A stretch of DNA of 64,000 bases from Fulvia fulva (taxonomy: Eukaryota; Ascomycota; Dothideomycetes; Mycosphaerellales; Mycosphaerellaceae), in NCBI RefSeq assembly GCF_020509005.1, contig NC_063016.1, positions 496,001 through 560,000 on the forward strand. The letters run 5' to 3'. Below, piece by piece: positions 21,734 through 33,300 of the stretch (positions within the stretch are counted from its first letter, which is position 1; each line of letters opens with the position of its first letter). The notes beneath the pieces were generated by a model that saw only the letters and a list, made by a program, of their open reading frames with translations, had not been told where the DNA came from and ran no database searches. A program made the translations under genes and the position numbers.

Positions 21734-22068
21734 ACGCTACGGGCTACGTGAGTATGTAAATGCCAATACTCTATCTGCAACTGCATGTTTACTGCATTAT
21801 TAGTCTGCACTCTGGAGCCGCGCAAGCGGTCATATCTGGGAGCATTTAGCAGCACGCGACTGAACGTGCCTGTCTTGTCATGATTTGTCTCATTGTACAT
21901 CATCTGTACATCACCATACCCCTATCAAGAAGAGAGGTCACAGCGGCGTCCGAACATCAAAATAGCTAAGCACGATACAATGTCATTGCATTGACAAGAC
22001 AAGAGAACGCCTAGCTCTGCTCTTAATACAGTACGCTACAACGTGTCGCCCAGACGAGACTAGACAGC
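21734..22068. other. Spacer between glycerol kinase and the small Gly/Tyr/Asn-rich gene
   Basis: 3' untranslated regions of two converging genes. Includes a TGTACATCA direct repeat near 21895-21915. Nothing else is seen. Confidence 0.4.
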
Positions 22069-22368
22069 CTACAGATTCCATGGGCGCATGCGATTGTTCG
22101 ACCCCTGCCTAGTAGCCCAGCCATGACGACCATACTCTGGGACGCCGTAGCTCAGTGGCGACATTTGCTGGTATGCGCTCCCAAGGCCCGAACCAAAAGC
22201 CCCAGCTTGGAAATTTGGAGTCCAACCTGATCCTCCCCACCCCAAGTTATCAAGAGTCGGGGCGCGATTTCTTGAAGGGTCGTAAGGAATGTACATCCCG
22301 CCCCTATTGGCATTCAAGCTCCCATAGGGGTTGAAGGAGGATTGGGGGGATGCCCAGGTGGGGTACAT
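22069..22368 (-). CDS. Small Gly/Pro/Tyr/Asn-rich hypothetical protein
   Basis: A 99-residue frame beginning MYPTWASPQSSFNPYGSLN and ending in RMRPWNL. The composition is rich in Gly, Ser, Asn, Tyr, Pro and Trp, with GWGGSGW and several PYG/SYG pieces, so it is low-complexity and probably disordered. No family is recognised and there is no signal peptide. The DNA just upstream on this strand is CA- and CT-rich like other leaders in the window, which supports a real start. It could also be the last exon of a longer gene. Confidence 0.45.
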   Translation of the reverse strand: MYPTWASPQSSFNPYGSLNANRGGMYIPYDPSRNRAPTLDNLGWGGSGWTPNFQAGAFGSGLGSAYQQMSPLSYGVPEYGRHGWATRQGSNNRMRPWNL

Positions 22369-23017
22369 GATTGTCAGGAGTCGAAGGTCAGAAGGATTAG
22401 TATGGCCGATCTTGGTGTGCTAGTTGCAAGGAAGGTGTGGGTAGATGTTGTGGTAGGAGTGTGGGTCACTGTTAGAGGATGTGGTCCACGTTTGATATAC
22501 CTGTCAGCATCGTTGCAGTGCATGTTGCGTCTGTAGTCAGTAGTGAACGAGCGACTACCTTCGGTATGTGACGATCACTAATGCTGGCGCAAAGGCAGTG
22601 AGTAAAGGGTACTACATGATCTTGTACTTGCCAGACAGCTACAATGATGCATCAGTGAATGTGGTGAGTCGAGAACGAAACCTTGAAGATAAGCAGATTC
22701 TTACATCAAACAGAGGGGACTTCCGGTATCGTCGACAGGCGCCTGCAACATTTTGGTATGCGCACGTAGCTTGACGGACGCGCCAGAACCCTGAAACCAG
22801 GGCGAGGAGGAAAGCAGTACGAGAGGGCGGATGTCGACTGGAGATATGAGAGGACAAGTACGCCGCGATGAATGGGGTGTACGAGAGTCAGTCATGATAA
22901 TAGTACATTCTGTGGTCGCAAGAATAATTTTGCACGAGGTCTCTCGCTCGTGGAAGTAAGCGCCCAACGCCTCGCTAAGTCGTCAAATCCCACATCCAGT
23001 GAACCATGTTCGCAGAA
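22369..23017. other. Spacer upstream of the small gene and downstream of TFIIE alpha
   Basis: Leader of the small Gly-rich gene plus the 3' side of the TFIIE alpha gene. No further gene is supported. Confidence 0.4.
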
Positions 23018-24361
23018 TCAGACATCCTCAAAGTCCATCTCGTCTTCGTCCTCATCGCTTGCAGCAGGCGTATCAGCAGCAGGCTTAGCCGCTCCATTCG
23101 CACCATTCGACACCTGGTCGACCCGCGGCCTCTTCGCATCTCGCTCGTCGTCAGTAGCATTACTACTCTCAGCATTGAGAGGCGTATTCATGCCCGTCGA
23201 AGTCGCAGCTGCACCATTCGCAGGCGTAGCATTGCCAGTTGCCAGCGTATCTTCAAACTCAAACTCGTCCTCATCATCGTCGTCTTCCTCTTCCTCTTCA
23301 CGAGTCTGCTGAGCCTCCTTCTCCTTCTCCGCTGCCAATTGAGCCCAGTAGTCCGCCATGACGTCGTCTTGCTTGCCAGCGTCGGGCTTCTTCTCGCCGC
23401 CTTCTTCCTTGATCGCTCCGCCTGCGTGCACCTCACGCGCCCTCCGTTCTGCAGCTTCTTTCGCGCCTACGACTGTCATGTTGTCGGTAATGGTACTCTT
23501 AGAGATCCACTCGGGTAGCGCGTTCTGTCTGGCCTCCCGCTCCTTCTTCGCAGCTTCGTCCTTGGCGGCAGCCTCTCTCTTAACGTCCTCATCGTCTTGC
23601 ACCTGCACTGCAATCTTCTCTGGCTGAATCTCGATACCCTTCGCGCTTTGTAGGCTGCCGCCCTTGGGTACATCGACAGTCTCGGTCCTGGCACCAGGGT
23701 TGGCGTCTGTCCGCGCGATCTTGATCTGCTTGCTGAGTGCTGTTTGAAAGTCGTTCTCAGGCACAACTGCAGCATCGATCTGCTGCATGAGGCTGGTGAG
23801 TTTCTGCATCTGCAAATTAAGCCGTTTCATGCTCTCGTTCTCGTTGGCGCGCTCCTCCTGGTCGATATCCTCCAGCGTGGCATTGCAGCGCTTGCATATA
23901 AATGCGCCGGTCTCTGCATCCAGGGAGTCGGAGGCCTCTAGATATGTATACGCCGACTTGCACCTCAAGCAGGTAAGATCTTTCTTCTCGGTTGTCGGCG
24001 CGCCCATGCTCTCGATGTGCTTGTCGAGCCTGTACATGCGATACTTGATGCTGTCTATAGCGCGGTGGTAGTTGAGGTAGTACCAGTCCCTATTCGTCAT
24101 ACGCTCCTTGCCCGGCTGCATCATGTATCCGCTTGTACCGTCGGTCCGCTTCTCCTGCCGTGTCTGAACGCTGAGCAGGCCATCTTCCTTCAGGCGACCA
24201 CATGACCGTCGCAGCTGCTTGGGCTGTACCCCAAGGATGGAAGCAAGATCTTGGTCGGAGGCGGTGGAGAGAACGGCGAGCGCATCGATGACGAGGACGT
24301 GCTCTGTCGGGTAGAAGGCGCGCACGGTGGTGCGGATCAGCTCAAGCGCGAGTTCTGCCAT
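23018..24361 (-). CDS. TFA1: General transcription factor TFIIE, alpha subunit
   Basis: RNA polymerase II initiation factor that recruits and regulates TFIIH; it works as a heterodimer with TFIIE beta (encoded at 39769-40700 in this window). Intronless, 447 residues from MAELALELIRTTVRAFYP; an in-frame ATG 36 bases further upstream is possible. The N-terminal winged-helix (about 1-110) includes DQDLASILGVQPKQLRRS. NRDWYYLNYHRAIDSIKYR follows, then the zinc ribbon CLRCKS...FICKRC (about 130-160). A Lys/Glu coiled segment comes next, and the C-terminus is acidic, ending DEDEMDFEDV. Order and length agree with fungal Tfa1. Confidence 0.94.
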   Translation of the reverse strand: MAELALELIRTTVRAFYPTEHVLVIDALAVLSTASDQDLASILGVQPKQLRRSCGRLKEDGLLSVQTRQEKRTDGTSGYMMQPGKERMTNRDWYYLNYHRAIDSIKYRMYRLDKHIESMGAPTTEKKDLTCLRCKSAYTYLEASDSLDAETGAFICKRCNATLEDIDQEERANENESMKRLNLQMQKLTSLMQQIDAAVVPENDFQTALSKQIKIARTDANPGARTETVDVPKGGSLQSAKGIEIQPEKIAVQVQDDEDVKREAAAKDEAAKKEREARQNALPEWISKSTITDNMTVVGAKEAAERRAREVHAGGAIKEEGGEKKPDAGKQDDVMADYWAQLAAEKEKEAQQTREEEEEDDDDEDEFEFEDTLATGNATPANGAAATSTGMNTPLNAESSNATDDERDAKRPRVDQVSNGANGAAKPAADTPAASDEDEDEMDFEDV

Positions 24362-24735
24362 ATCTGCGGTATGCGATGTCGAGAAATGTCGGCGCAAGGT
24401 GTGCTAAGGATGGGTGCGACGATGCGATGTTGGAGGTGCGGTGGAGGATGCGGCGAGGCGCACTACCAGGGGATGGGTGAGAGGTGTCGTGTGCGGTGCG
24501 GTTGTCGAGCACACACAGTGAAGTGGTGCTGATGAAGGAGGACAAAGGCAGTCACAAAGGCAGTGATGCTTATTACAAGCTTGCTCTTTCCTCGACGCCC
24601 ATGCGCAGATCGGGCGGAGCTGAGTCCGTGACGTGGGGTCGAGATCCAGAAGCTTGAATTTGCATATGACCTTCACTTAGTTACATACACACTTTCATAT
24701 CAATACACCCTCTCCACACGCATGTCACTGGCAAT
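24362..24735. promoter_or_regulatory. Bidirectional promoter between TFIIE alpha and PUS1
   Basis: 374 bp between two divergent start codons. The PUS1 side has a CA-rich leader (TACACACTTTC...CAATACACCCTC) just before 24736. No clear TATA box. Confidence 0.5.
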
Positions 24736-26816
24736 ATGGACCACTCCACCGCGATACTCGATGATGCTGGCAAGAAGATCGACAATGCTGCGAAGGCTTC
24801 ATCAAGCGACCGGAATGGCGAATCCAGCCGCTCGAACAACGACCGCGGTGAGAAGAGGCACGACAAGCCATATCAGTCACGTCACAACCAGGGCAATGAT
24901 CGCAAGAGGAAAGGCAACTTCAACGACAGCAGCATGCACCACGGATCGCGACGAGGCGGACGTAACGACAATAAGCGCCATAAGAAAGGCGATATGGGAA
25001 GAGGAGAGTACTTGTAAGTGGACATTGATCGCCGGGCTGTGATCACTGAACTGACGTCTGACCAAGTGCCACAAATCCAGACAAGCGTCGACGTAATGAA
25101 GAAGCATCCGAGAAACGACTTCGCGAAGGTGCCAAGGGCCAGGGCGTAGAGTTCTCCAAGGACGAAATCGATGCCGAAGAGCGACGACCAAAACGTAAAG
25201 TCGCTGTCTTGATCGGATACTCTGGAACTGGCTACAAAGGCATGCAGATATCGGGTACCGAGAAGACCATTGAAGGAGACCTCTTTCAGGCTTTCATCAA
25301 AGCTGGTGCAATCAGCAAAGCCAATGCCGAGGATCCCAAAAAGAGCAGCTTGGTACGATGTGCGAGAACGGACAAGGGCGTGCATGCGGCAGGAAACATG
25401 ATCAGTCTGAAGCTGATTGTGGAGGACGATGACATTGTGGAGAAGATCAACGAAGCATTGAGCCCGCAGATCAGAGTCTGGGGTATCGAGAGGACAATCG
25501 GCAGCTTCTCCTGCTATCAAGCTTGCGACAGTCGTTGGTACGAGTATCTGATTCCATCATATGCTTTCCTACCGCCACATCCGAGCAGCTGGCTGGCCAA
25601 GCAGATAGAAGCTGCAGCAGATGCCGTAGGCGATCGAGAAGGCTATGAGGCGAGGCAAGCGGAGGTCAAAGGCTTCTGGCAGAATGTGGATGAGACCGAC
25701 ATCAAGCCAATACTGGAGACGATCGACGAGGACATCAGATGGGACGTGATCAGAGCACTGCAAGGTGAAGAAGAGGCTAGCGCGAAGACGGCCAAACCAG
25801 AACCCGATGACGAGCAGCCTGAGAAGGAGGGCAAGAAGAAGATCAAGCAGGAGCCCAAGGATGAAAAGACCGAAGAAGCTGCCATAATCATCAATGACCC
25901 GAAGCTTAGCGAAGAAGTGAAGATTGAGGCCAACGCGAAGACTGAACCGGACATGAAGGTGGAAGCAGATGTGAAGAGTGGAGCCCAGGACGAAACAGCA
26001 CCGAAGAAGGTGGTGAACTCCGGAATCGGCCTCCCAGAGATCAAAACAGAAGAAGATGCCGTCAAAACAGAGGTATCAACCACAGAAGCCATCGCAACTG
26101 CACAACCAGCCGCAGACCCCGAAATGGAACGCACCCTACGCCTTCGCGCCGCCACAAAGCGACTCCGAAACGCCTACATCCAAGCAAAACGCCGCTACCG
26201 CATCCCCCAACAACGCATCGCCCGCATCCAAGACGCCCTAAACCGATATCTCGGCACCCGCAACTACCACAACTACACTATCCAGAAAACCTTCAAAGAT
26301 CCCAGCGCCAAGCGCCACATCAAATCCTTCCAAGTCAACACCACCCCCGTCCTCATCGGCGACGGCCCCGAAGACGACAAAACCGAATGGCTCAGCATGA
26401 AAGTCCACGGCCAATCCTTCATGATGCACCAAATCCGCAAAATGGTCGGCATGGTCACCATCCTCGTCCGCTCCGGCGGCCAACTCGACCAAATGGACAA
26501 ATCTTTCACAGAAGCGCGCTACAGTATCCCCAAAGTACCAGGTCTCGGCCTACTTCTGGAACGACCCGTCTTCGACAGCTACAACACCCAGCAAGCATCA
26601 AAGCACGATCGCCCCACGCTGGAGTTCAGCAAGTATGATGCTAAGCTGCAGGATTTCAAGGAGAGGGAGATTTATCAGAGGATCTTCAGGGAGGAGGAGG
26701 AGAAGAATGAGTTTGCGAGGTTTTTCAATCATGTGGATAATTTCAAGGAGTCGTATTTTTTGTTTGTGACGAGTAAGGGGTTGGATGCGACCAAGGATAT
26801 TGAGAGGAGGTCTTGA
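24736..26816 (+). CDS. PUS1: tRNA pseudouridine synthase Pus1 (TruA family), 2 exons
   Basis: Converts uridines to pseudouridine in nuclear tRNAs and some snRNA/mRNA sites. Exons are 24736-25013 and 25067-26816; the 53-nt intron has donor GTAAGT. Splicing in phase 2 gives about 675 residues, longer than budding-yeast Pus1. The basic Asn/Arg/Gly-rich N-terminus (about 95 residues) suggests nuclear targeting or RNA contact. The catalytic core holds KVAVLIGYSGTGYKGMQ, the catalytic-aspartate motif CARTDKGVHAAGN, YEYLIPSYAF, and the C-terminal half with NYHNYTI and HQIRKMVGM. A Lys/Glu-rich disordered insert of about 120 residues, with repeated KxE and KIEA/MKVEA patterns, separates the two halves. 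It is transcribed divergently from TFIIE alpha. Confidence 0.93.
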
Positions 26817-27382
26817 AAGCGTCCTGACTGCAGTACATCTCGATCTCCGTAGCAGGTCATCATTACTGAAAGTCTGCAGATCATCCACGACAAATTCCAA
26901 TTCACCAGATTCTTCATCTTGCCCTATATCGATCGTCACGCTGCACGCCGGGAGGTTGGCACGACAACTTCTCGCGGTGGATGCTTGAAGCGCTCGGCCG
27001 GGACGACATGTTGAGAGCCCTCGAGCGTGACGCCACGCAAGTTAGTCAAGGCACGTGTCTGTCTCTTTCATTCCTACACGAGGAAACAAGATCTCATCGA
27101 TGCAGTGAAGTATTATGCACTATGGTCCTCATCAGACACTATTCCACAAATGCAGCAGCCCAAGCTAAGAGCTAAAAGTAAACTCAACAACAACACTGGT
27201 ACCGTTTCACTCCAGCCCAATCATTTTACAGCAGATCCCGTTACGGCTTTGGTATATCCTTCCCGTTCCGATCCCCATCTTCTCACAAAACGCCAACGCT
27301 AAACGCAAGAAGTGCCTCACCTCACAACTCGGGCAAAATAGTCTTCCCCACAACATATTCACAAAGAACAACCCTCCCCTCT
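26817..27382. other. Convergent 3' spacer
   Basis: Between the PUS1 stop and the end of the large disordered-protein gene. 3' untranslated DNA only; no gene seen. Confidence 0.5.
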
Positions 27383-30300
27383 TCAAATCCATCCACCCTG
27401 TACAAGTTCCCTCCCAATCAACTCAAGCTGTCCCTGCTCACTCGTCCTCCTCCTCTCAAGCACCCAACGCTCCTTCCCATTCCGCTCCGGATCCGGCTCG
27501 CGGACATATGTAACCGAATCCGCCCCGCTGCCTGATCGTGAATGACTTTGTGCATTATGCGCAATCTTCCTCGCCGTGGTTGGTTCCGCCAGCTTCGGGA
27601 TGGAGTTCTTCCTAGGTGTAGCGTCCAGATCCCCGCCGAACGGCAGGCTGTTGTTCGAAGCCGCGCTTTGCGGGCTATCGCTGAACTGGAAGCCGAGGCC
27701 GGAGGCTACGGGTTGGGCGCTGTTTGGGATGCTGGAGTTGCGGGAGGCGTTGGTGCTGTCGGTGTTGTAGCCGTAGTGCATTGGTAGTGGGACACCGAAG
27801 TAGCCGGAACCGTGCGGTCCGGGCTTGAGCTCGGCGCTGGGACTGAGAGCTTGCAGGGATTGGAAACTTGAGCGGTTGCTGTCACTCCTGGCGCTGCCGT
27901 TGCTACTGCGAGGTCCGCCACCGCCACCGAAGGCTTGACCTCGTAGTCTTCGTAGTTCGTCGAAGGATGTTGGCGCGTGTCCATCTATTGGAGAATGGGG
28001 GAAGCGTGCCAAAGCCGGGGACAGAGTTCCAAATTGGCCGGGACCAAAGGAACCCGAGCCTACGAAGCTGTTGCGAGTGCTGAACTCGGACCGCTCTGTA
28101 ATGGGAGTGAGGCTGGGCTCTTTCAAGCTCTTGTTACGTGTCAAGCCGTCGTCACCATCTTCGCCGAAGTAGCCGCCGTTGATGGCTCGCAGTTCATCGG
28201 AATTGCTGCGAGGCCTTCCATAAAAGCCAAACTCTTGTCCGTAGAACCCTCCATCATCGCTAGCAAGTACCTCGGCATTCGCAGCAGCCACGAGATCGTC
28301 GTCGTTTTCAAACATGTCATCATCGGTGAATGCATTATCGTTGATGTCGTCCGTAATCGCATCCTGGTCGAAACCAAAGTCGAAGCTGAATTTGGTAGGG
28401 CTGTAGCTCGTCAAGTGAGTAGCACGCGAGGCGGTAGAGCCGTTACGATCCGGGCCTTTGCCAGTGCTGAGATATGGCATGTGAATCTCACCGCCGTCTT
28501 CGCCGTTCGAGTAGATGCTCCTGTCATCCCCAATGCTGCTTGCGGCATATACGCTTCTGTCATCACTCATCGGGCCATCGTTGATCTGCAGTGACAGGCC
28601 GTTGTCCGTGTTGTGCACTGCAGAGATGCTTGGCGCTCGCACAAAGCGACCCTCGGCTGCAGCTTTATTGGCGGCAGCAGCAAGCGCAGAGTGATAGTTT
28701 TGCAAACTCTGCTGCATTCGAGTGAAAGCTTTCCTGTCTGTCTCTGGCACGGGTGCTGGCGGCACTCTGCTACCCATGCCTAGTCGCTTTGCATCCTCCG
28801 AGGGGTTGCGCTGAGGGACATATCTGGGATCGACTGGTGCTTGCAGTGGCAGATCCTCCAGCATCATCTGCGAATAGCGTTGACTTAATCTTTGCGCATT
28901 CGCTATGGGAAATGTGGGATAAGGCCCATCACTTCCAGCGCTGAGTGCAGATAAACCGCTGTGATCGCGACTGTGCATGTAGCGATTCATAAATCCTGGC
29001 CGAGAGAGAAACCTGTCGTCATCGAACGCGTCTTCGTCAATGCTGCTACGATCCACCCCATTGATATCTTGATCAAAGTTGCCATCGTCGAAATACATGT
29101 CATCCGCAGTGATGTCGACATGAGATCGAACACCTTCCGGAGAGGTAACATCTTGCCGCGTAGGTTGCGTGTCCTGGCTCGTCACGGATTCTCGGGGGTC
29201 TGCTTCACCCAGACTTCCATCGCTGCCGCTCGTCTGCATAGTCACAGCTTGAGTGGTAGGGGCAACGATGGTCGGCAACACAGCACTGGCAGAATTAGAA
29301 CGGGGAGATGTGTGATTCGACAGCGCGCTCGAGTCTGCGCGAGGTGCCGCAGGACTCTGCTGCCCTTGTTCGCTGCCCGCGGCGGGGAGACCAGTGTTGG
29401 CAGAAGTCGTGCGAGTGTAGGCAGTGCTCGTCGTCTCTTGGTCGGTTGACGACTGGTCGTCGAAGTCAAATCCTGCGAACATATTCAGGCCAAGGCCAGA
29501 AGGCAAAGTCGGGGAGCCAGTGGTCTTGCTCGATGGACTGAGCGCGCCTTTATTACCGTACCCTCGCGTCAGCGCTAGTGATGCTGCTTGACTGGGCATC
29601 TTGCCTTGAGCTTGATCAATTTCGTGGCTCGGCAACACTGGACTGGTTGCTTGAGAGAATCCGCCTCTCGCGAACTCCTCGAAGCTCATGCCACTACCAT
29701 TGGAGTGGTAGCCCAGTCGGCTTTTGTCTGGCGAGTCGCTGAAGCTGAAGCTGAGAGCGCATATCGAGCCATTGCGCCGACCATCACTATACGGACTGCG
29801 CTTGGGATATCCAAAATGGAATTGGTCTTCGGCTGTGCTTTGATTCACCTCGGACCTGCCTGAAATATGCTGTCCCTCTGGACCAGCCTGTTCCCGGTCC
29901 TCGTCGCTTCCATCGGTATCTGAAGAGCTGGTGCGCGTCCGGCTATTCGCTTCGAGACCGACCAACGCGGCTTCGCGCTGCGGACTCTGCGGAGGAGACG
30001 CGAGGCGCCCACTCATGACACGATCGCTGTCGTTGAGCCAGCTGTCATGTTCATCTGGGAACGATGGACTGAAAGGCTCCGAGGCGATATGGGGCGATGA
30101 CTTCGCAGACTCGGCTTGCTTGTAGAATGTGCTCTGCAATGGTGACTTGACCGATTCGCTGATGCTGGAGTAGCTCATCCCGCTGACAATATGTTCTCGG
30201 TCTATCGTTGCAGTGCTTGCACCAGCTGATGCACCTCGCTCGGTACTCGAACCCGTGGTACTCGCTTGACCAAAGCTCATGCCGCTTGCTGCACGATTGC

Positions 30301-33300
30301 GTTCGCTGTTGCCACTGTCTCTCGCTGGTAGCGTCGGCCTTTTGCCAGATTCAGACAGTATGGGGGAAAGCACAATCTGCGATCGTTCCGTGCCAACCAC
30401 ACTTTGGCCAGAGGTGCTCTCCATCCCGAAGTTGAAGCTATGGCTCGCGGCGGGCGCCTGGTCTGCCTGGCTGCTGTCGTCCTGCATGTAGCTGTCAATG
30501 GTGCTATCACGCCAATAGCCTCCAGGACCGCCCTGGGAGACGTATGAGTCGGGTCGTGAACAGTTGTTGAACACTGCTGATAGTGTCCGAAAGGCAGGAT
30601 GATCCGGATAGGGCAGGTCGCCTTCACCCGTGATTTCAGCAACCTCCTCCCCGTAGTGAGACTCATCATCACTGTCCTGCTGTCGAAGGACCTGTCGCGC
30701 TTGCTGCAAATAGTTTGCACTCTGGGCAGCCTTGGGCGGCGGCTCGACGGCTGGTTCGTCCTGGCTATGCTCCAATTCCATTTCATCCATGTCATACATG
30801 GCATCCTCATCGAAATCGTCTTCATCATCCTCGTCTGGACTACGCCCTCTGGGCATCGATTGTGCGATCTGGCTACTACGCATTTTGCGGTGCTTCTCTT
30901 CCAGCGCTTGCTCCTGAGCTGCACTTTCGTTGCCACCGAACTGGAACGAGAATCTCGACGCCGTGCTCGCATGTCTTGGCACGTTTGAGCATTTTCGTGA
31001 ATGACCGACAGCAGACGCTCGTTTCTCCACCAACTTCGGTTGTTGCTCGCTGTCTGGCTTGAACTGTATCGACGCCACAGCCTCAGGCTCTGGGGTCATC
31101 TCAGGCGTAGGGATGCCATTAGTGCGTTCAATTGATGACTGCTCGCCAGGCGAATTGTCGCCACTGTGCGAGCCTGGCGTTGAAGGTGGTGGCAGAGATG
31201 CAATGCCCAGACCTTCACGGCTTTCTGACTGCCGAATGGAGACTCCTCGCATTATGACTTGGGGTTGTTGTTCGCTGAAGTCTTGCGGATGGCCTTGAAC
31301 CGGGGAGCTCTCGTTCGAGCCTTCGGAAACAGTATATATCGCTGGTGGTGCGATTACCACAGAGTATGGCCGTGAGGTCATTTCGTTAGTGCCCCGCCTT
31401 TTCTCACTGGGTGCCTGTGGTGCAAGTTGAGACACGGAATGCGCATGATCACTGGACGGCGGCGTTGGACTAAGCCCGGAGACTGGTCGAAAAGTGTCGC
31501 CGGGTCTGCCAGGGCTTGCCGGAGACACTGGACTCTGACTCTGGCGAACATCGGCCTGCTGGAGCTGCTGCACAATCTGGCTGCTTCTCGCAGTCACCGG
31601 ACTTATTTGATTGATGGAGCCAAGACTGGAGCTACGCTCCTGATCGCTGGAGGTCGATGTTTTGGATGACTCGTCGTTGTAAAAGGCGGCCTGGCCTGGA
31701 TCCAATATTTGACTTCTCCTAGCAAAAGGCGGCAGAGTCGCGCTTTCCTGCGAGAAGTTCGTCAGCGCGGAATTGTGCTTGCTAGCCCGTTGCAGAAAGT
31801 CCTTATTTTCGAGGCTCTCAGCTTGTATCGAGCTGATTCGGTTGGAAGATTCCGGGGCTTCATCCAGGTGCTCTCTGAAAGCCGGCGTGTGCACACTTCG
31901 TTGCTCATTCTGCTCGCCGTCGGACCCGCGATGTGGAAGAGAAGTCCGGCGGGGCGGGTGGCTTGAAAGCGTTGGCACAATGGGCGAGCTCTGAGTGCCC
32001 TCTGCGACAGGGTCGTCCATCATCGACGCCATCATCACCTCGTCGAACGTATTGCGTTTGCCTCTTGGGGCACTGAAATCATGGATCAACCTACCCTTGA
32101 TCCGTGGATCAAAATCAGGCGGTGGCTTATTCACTCCAGACACCAAGAGGTCACGTTGCCTCTGCAGTGCCTGCTCTTGCTCCTGACGCTGTTTGAGCAG
32201 CTCGTCGGGAAGCTGGCTCGTCTGCCGTCGTTGCAGCAGTGCCATCGGATTGAGTGTCAGCCGCCGTTTCTTTTTGGGTTCTTTCGTTTCCACAGGTCTG
32301 GCGCCGTTTGCTGTCCTAGAGGATGAAGTGTGGTGGGTAGGCACAGACACTCCCCCGATTCTCGCAGCTGCGCCTGGAGTCTTAGGTCTTGTCATGACAT
32401 GCTGTGGTAGAGGGAAAGAGGCGGCAGTATCTTGATACGGAGTACCAATAGTGGTCACCGAAGAAGTCGCCTGTGCAGTCTGCGTAGAAGCTCGTGTGCT
32501 TGGTCTCGCAGTGGAGCCACTCAGATTGGTCCGTTGAGATAAGTTCTGCAGGCTCGGCTGCGGACTTATGAAGTTCTTGGAAGAGCTATAGACTGGCGTC
32601 GGTCCACGAGCAATGGCGGGCGATTGAGGCTGATACAGGTTGGGCGTGCTATGGTTGTGCTGTGTCATGATCGGCCTCAGCGGCGGCTGACTGTAGGGCT
32701 TGTCTCGGCTGTCGATGAACTGTCTGTTCATGGCAGGCACATTCGGCGATATAGAAGACAGCGGTATCTCCTGCTTTGGGGGAATCGATGGGAAGAGCGA
32801 TGCAGTGGCCTTGGTCGGAAACAGTGAAGCCTCCATTTTTGGTGTGCTGGAGGTAGGTATGCCGCCAGCGGTCTTGGGCCTCGATGCGGAGCTTGGATCC
32901 CTCGAGAAGGACGGCAGCATGTCGATTGGGCAATCGAAGCTCAGGCGTGCCTTCATGGCGCTGTCGCTGCCGTTGTGGGCCATAGCCTCCCCGCCTTGTG
33001 GTATCTTGCTACTATGCGGTCCATGCTTGAGATTCTCGTTCAGGTGCGAGCTCATGTAGCCACTAGCCACTCTCGGTATGGGAGGCAGCATCGGCGGTGA
33101 CTGCGATTGCGCTCCAGGAGAACCAAGCCCAGCGTGTCTGCCATGCTGATCCTGATTACGTATACTGCCAAGTCCAGTGCTGGTCTGCGGTCTGGGGGCT
33201 GGTGCTGACGGCGAACTTTCGAAGATGGGGGAGAAGGGCGACAGCTGCGGGTAGCCGTCGGCGATGGTGGAGGAGGGCGACGGGAGCTCGAAGTCGAATG

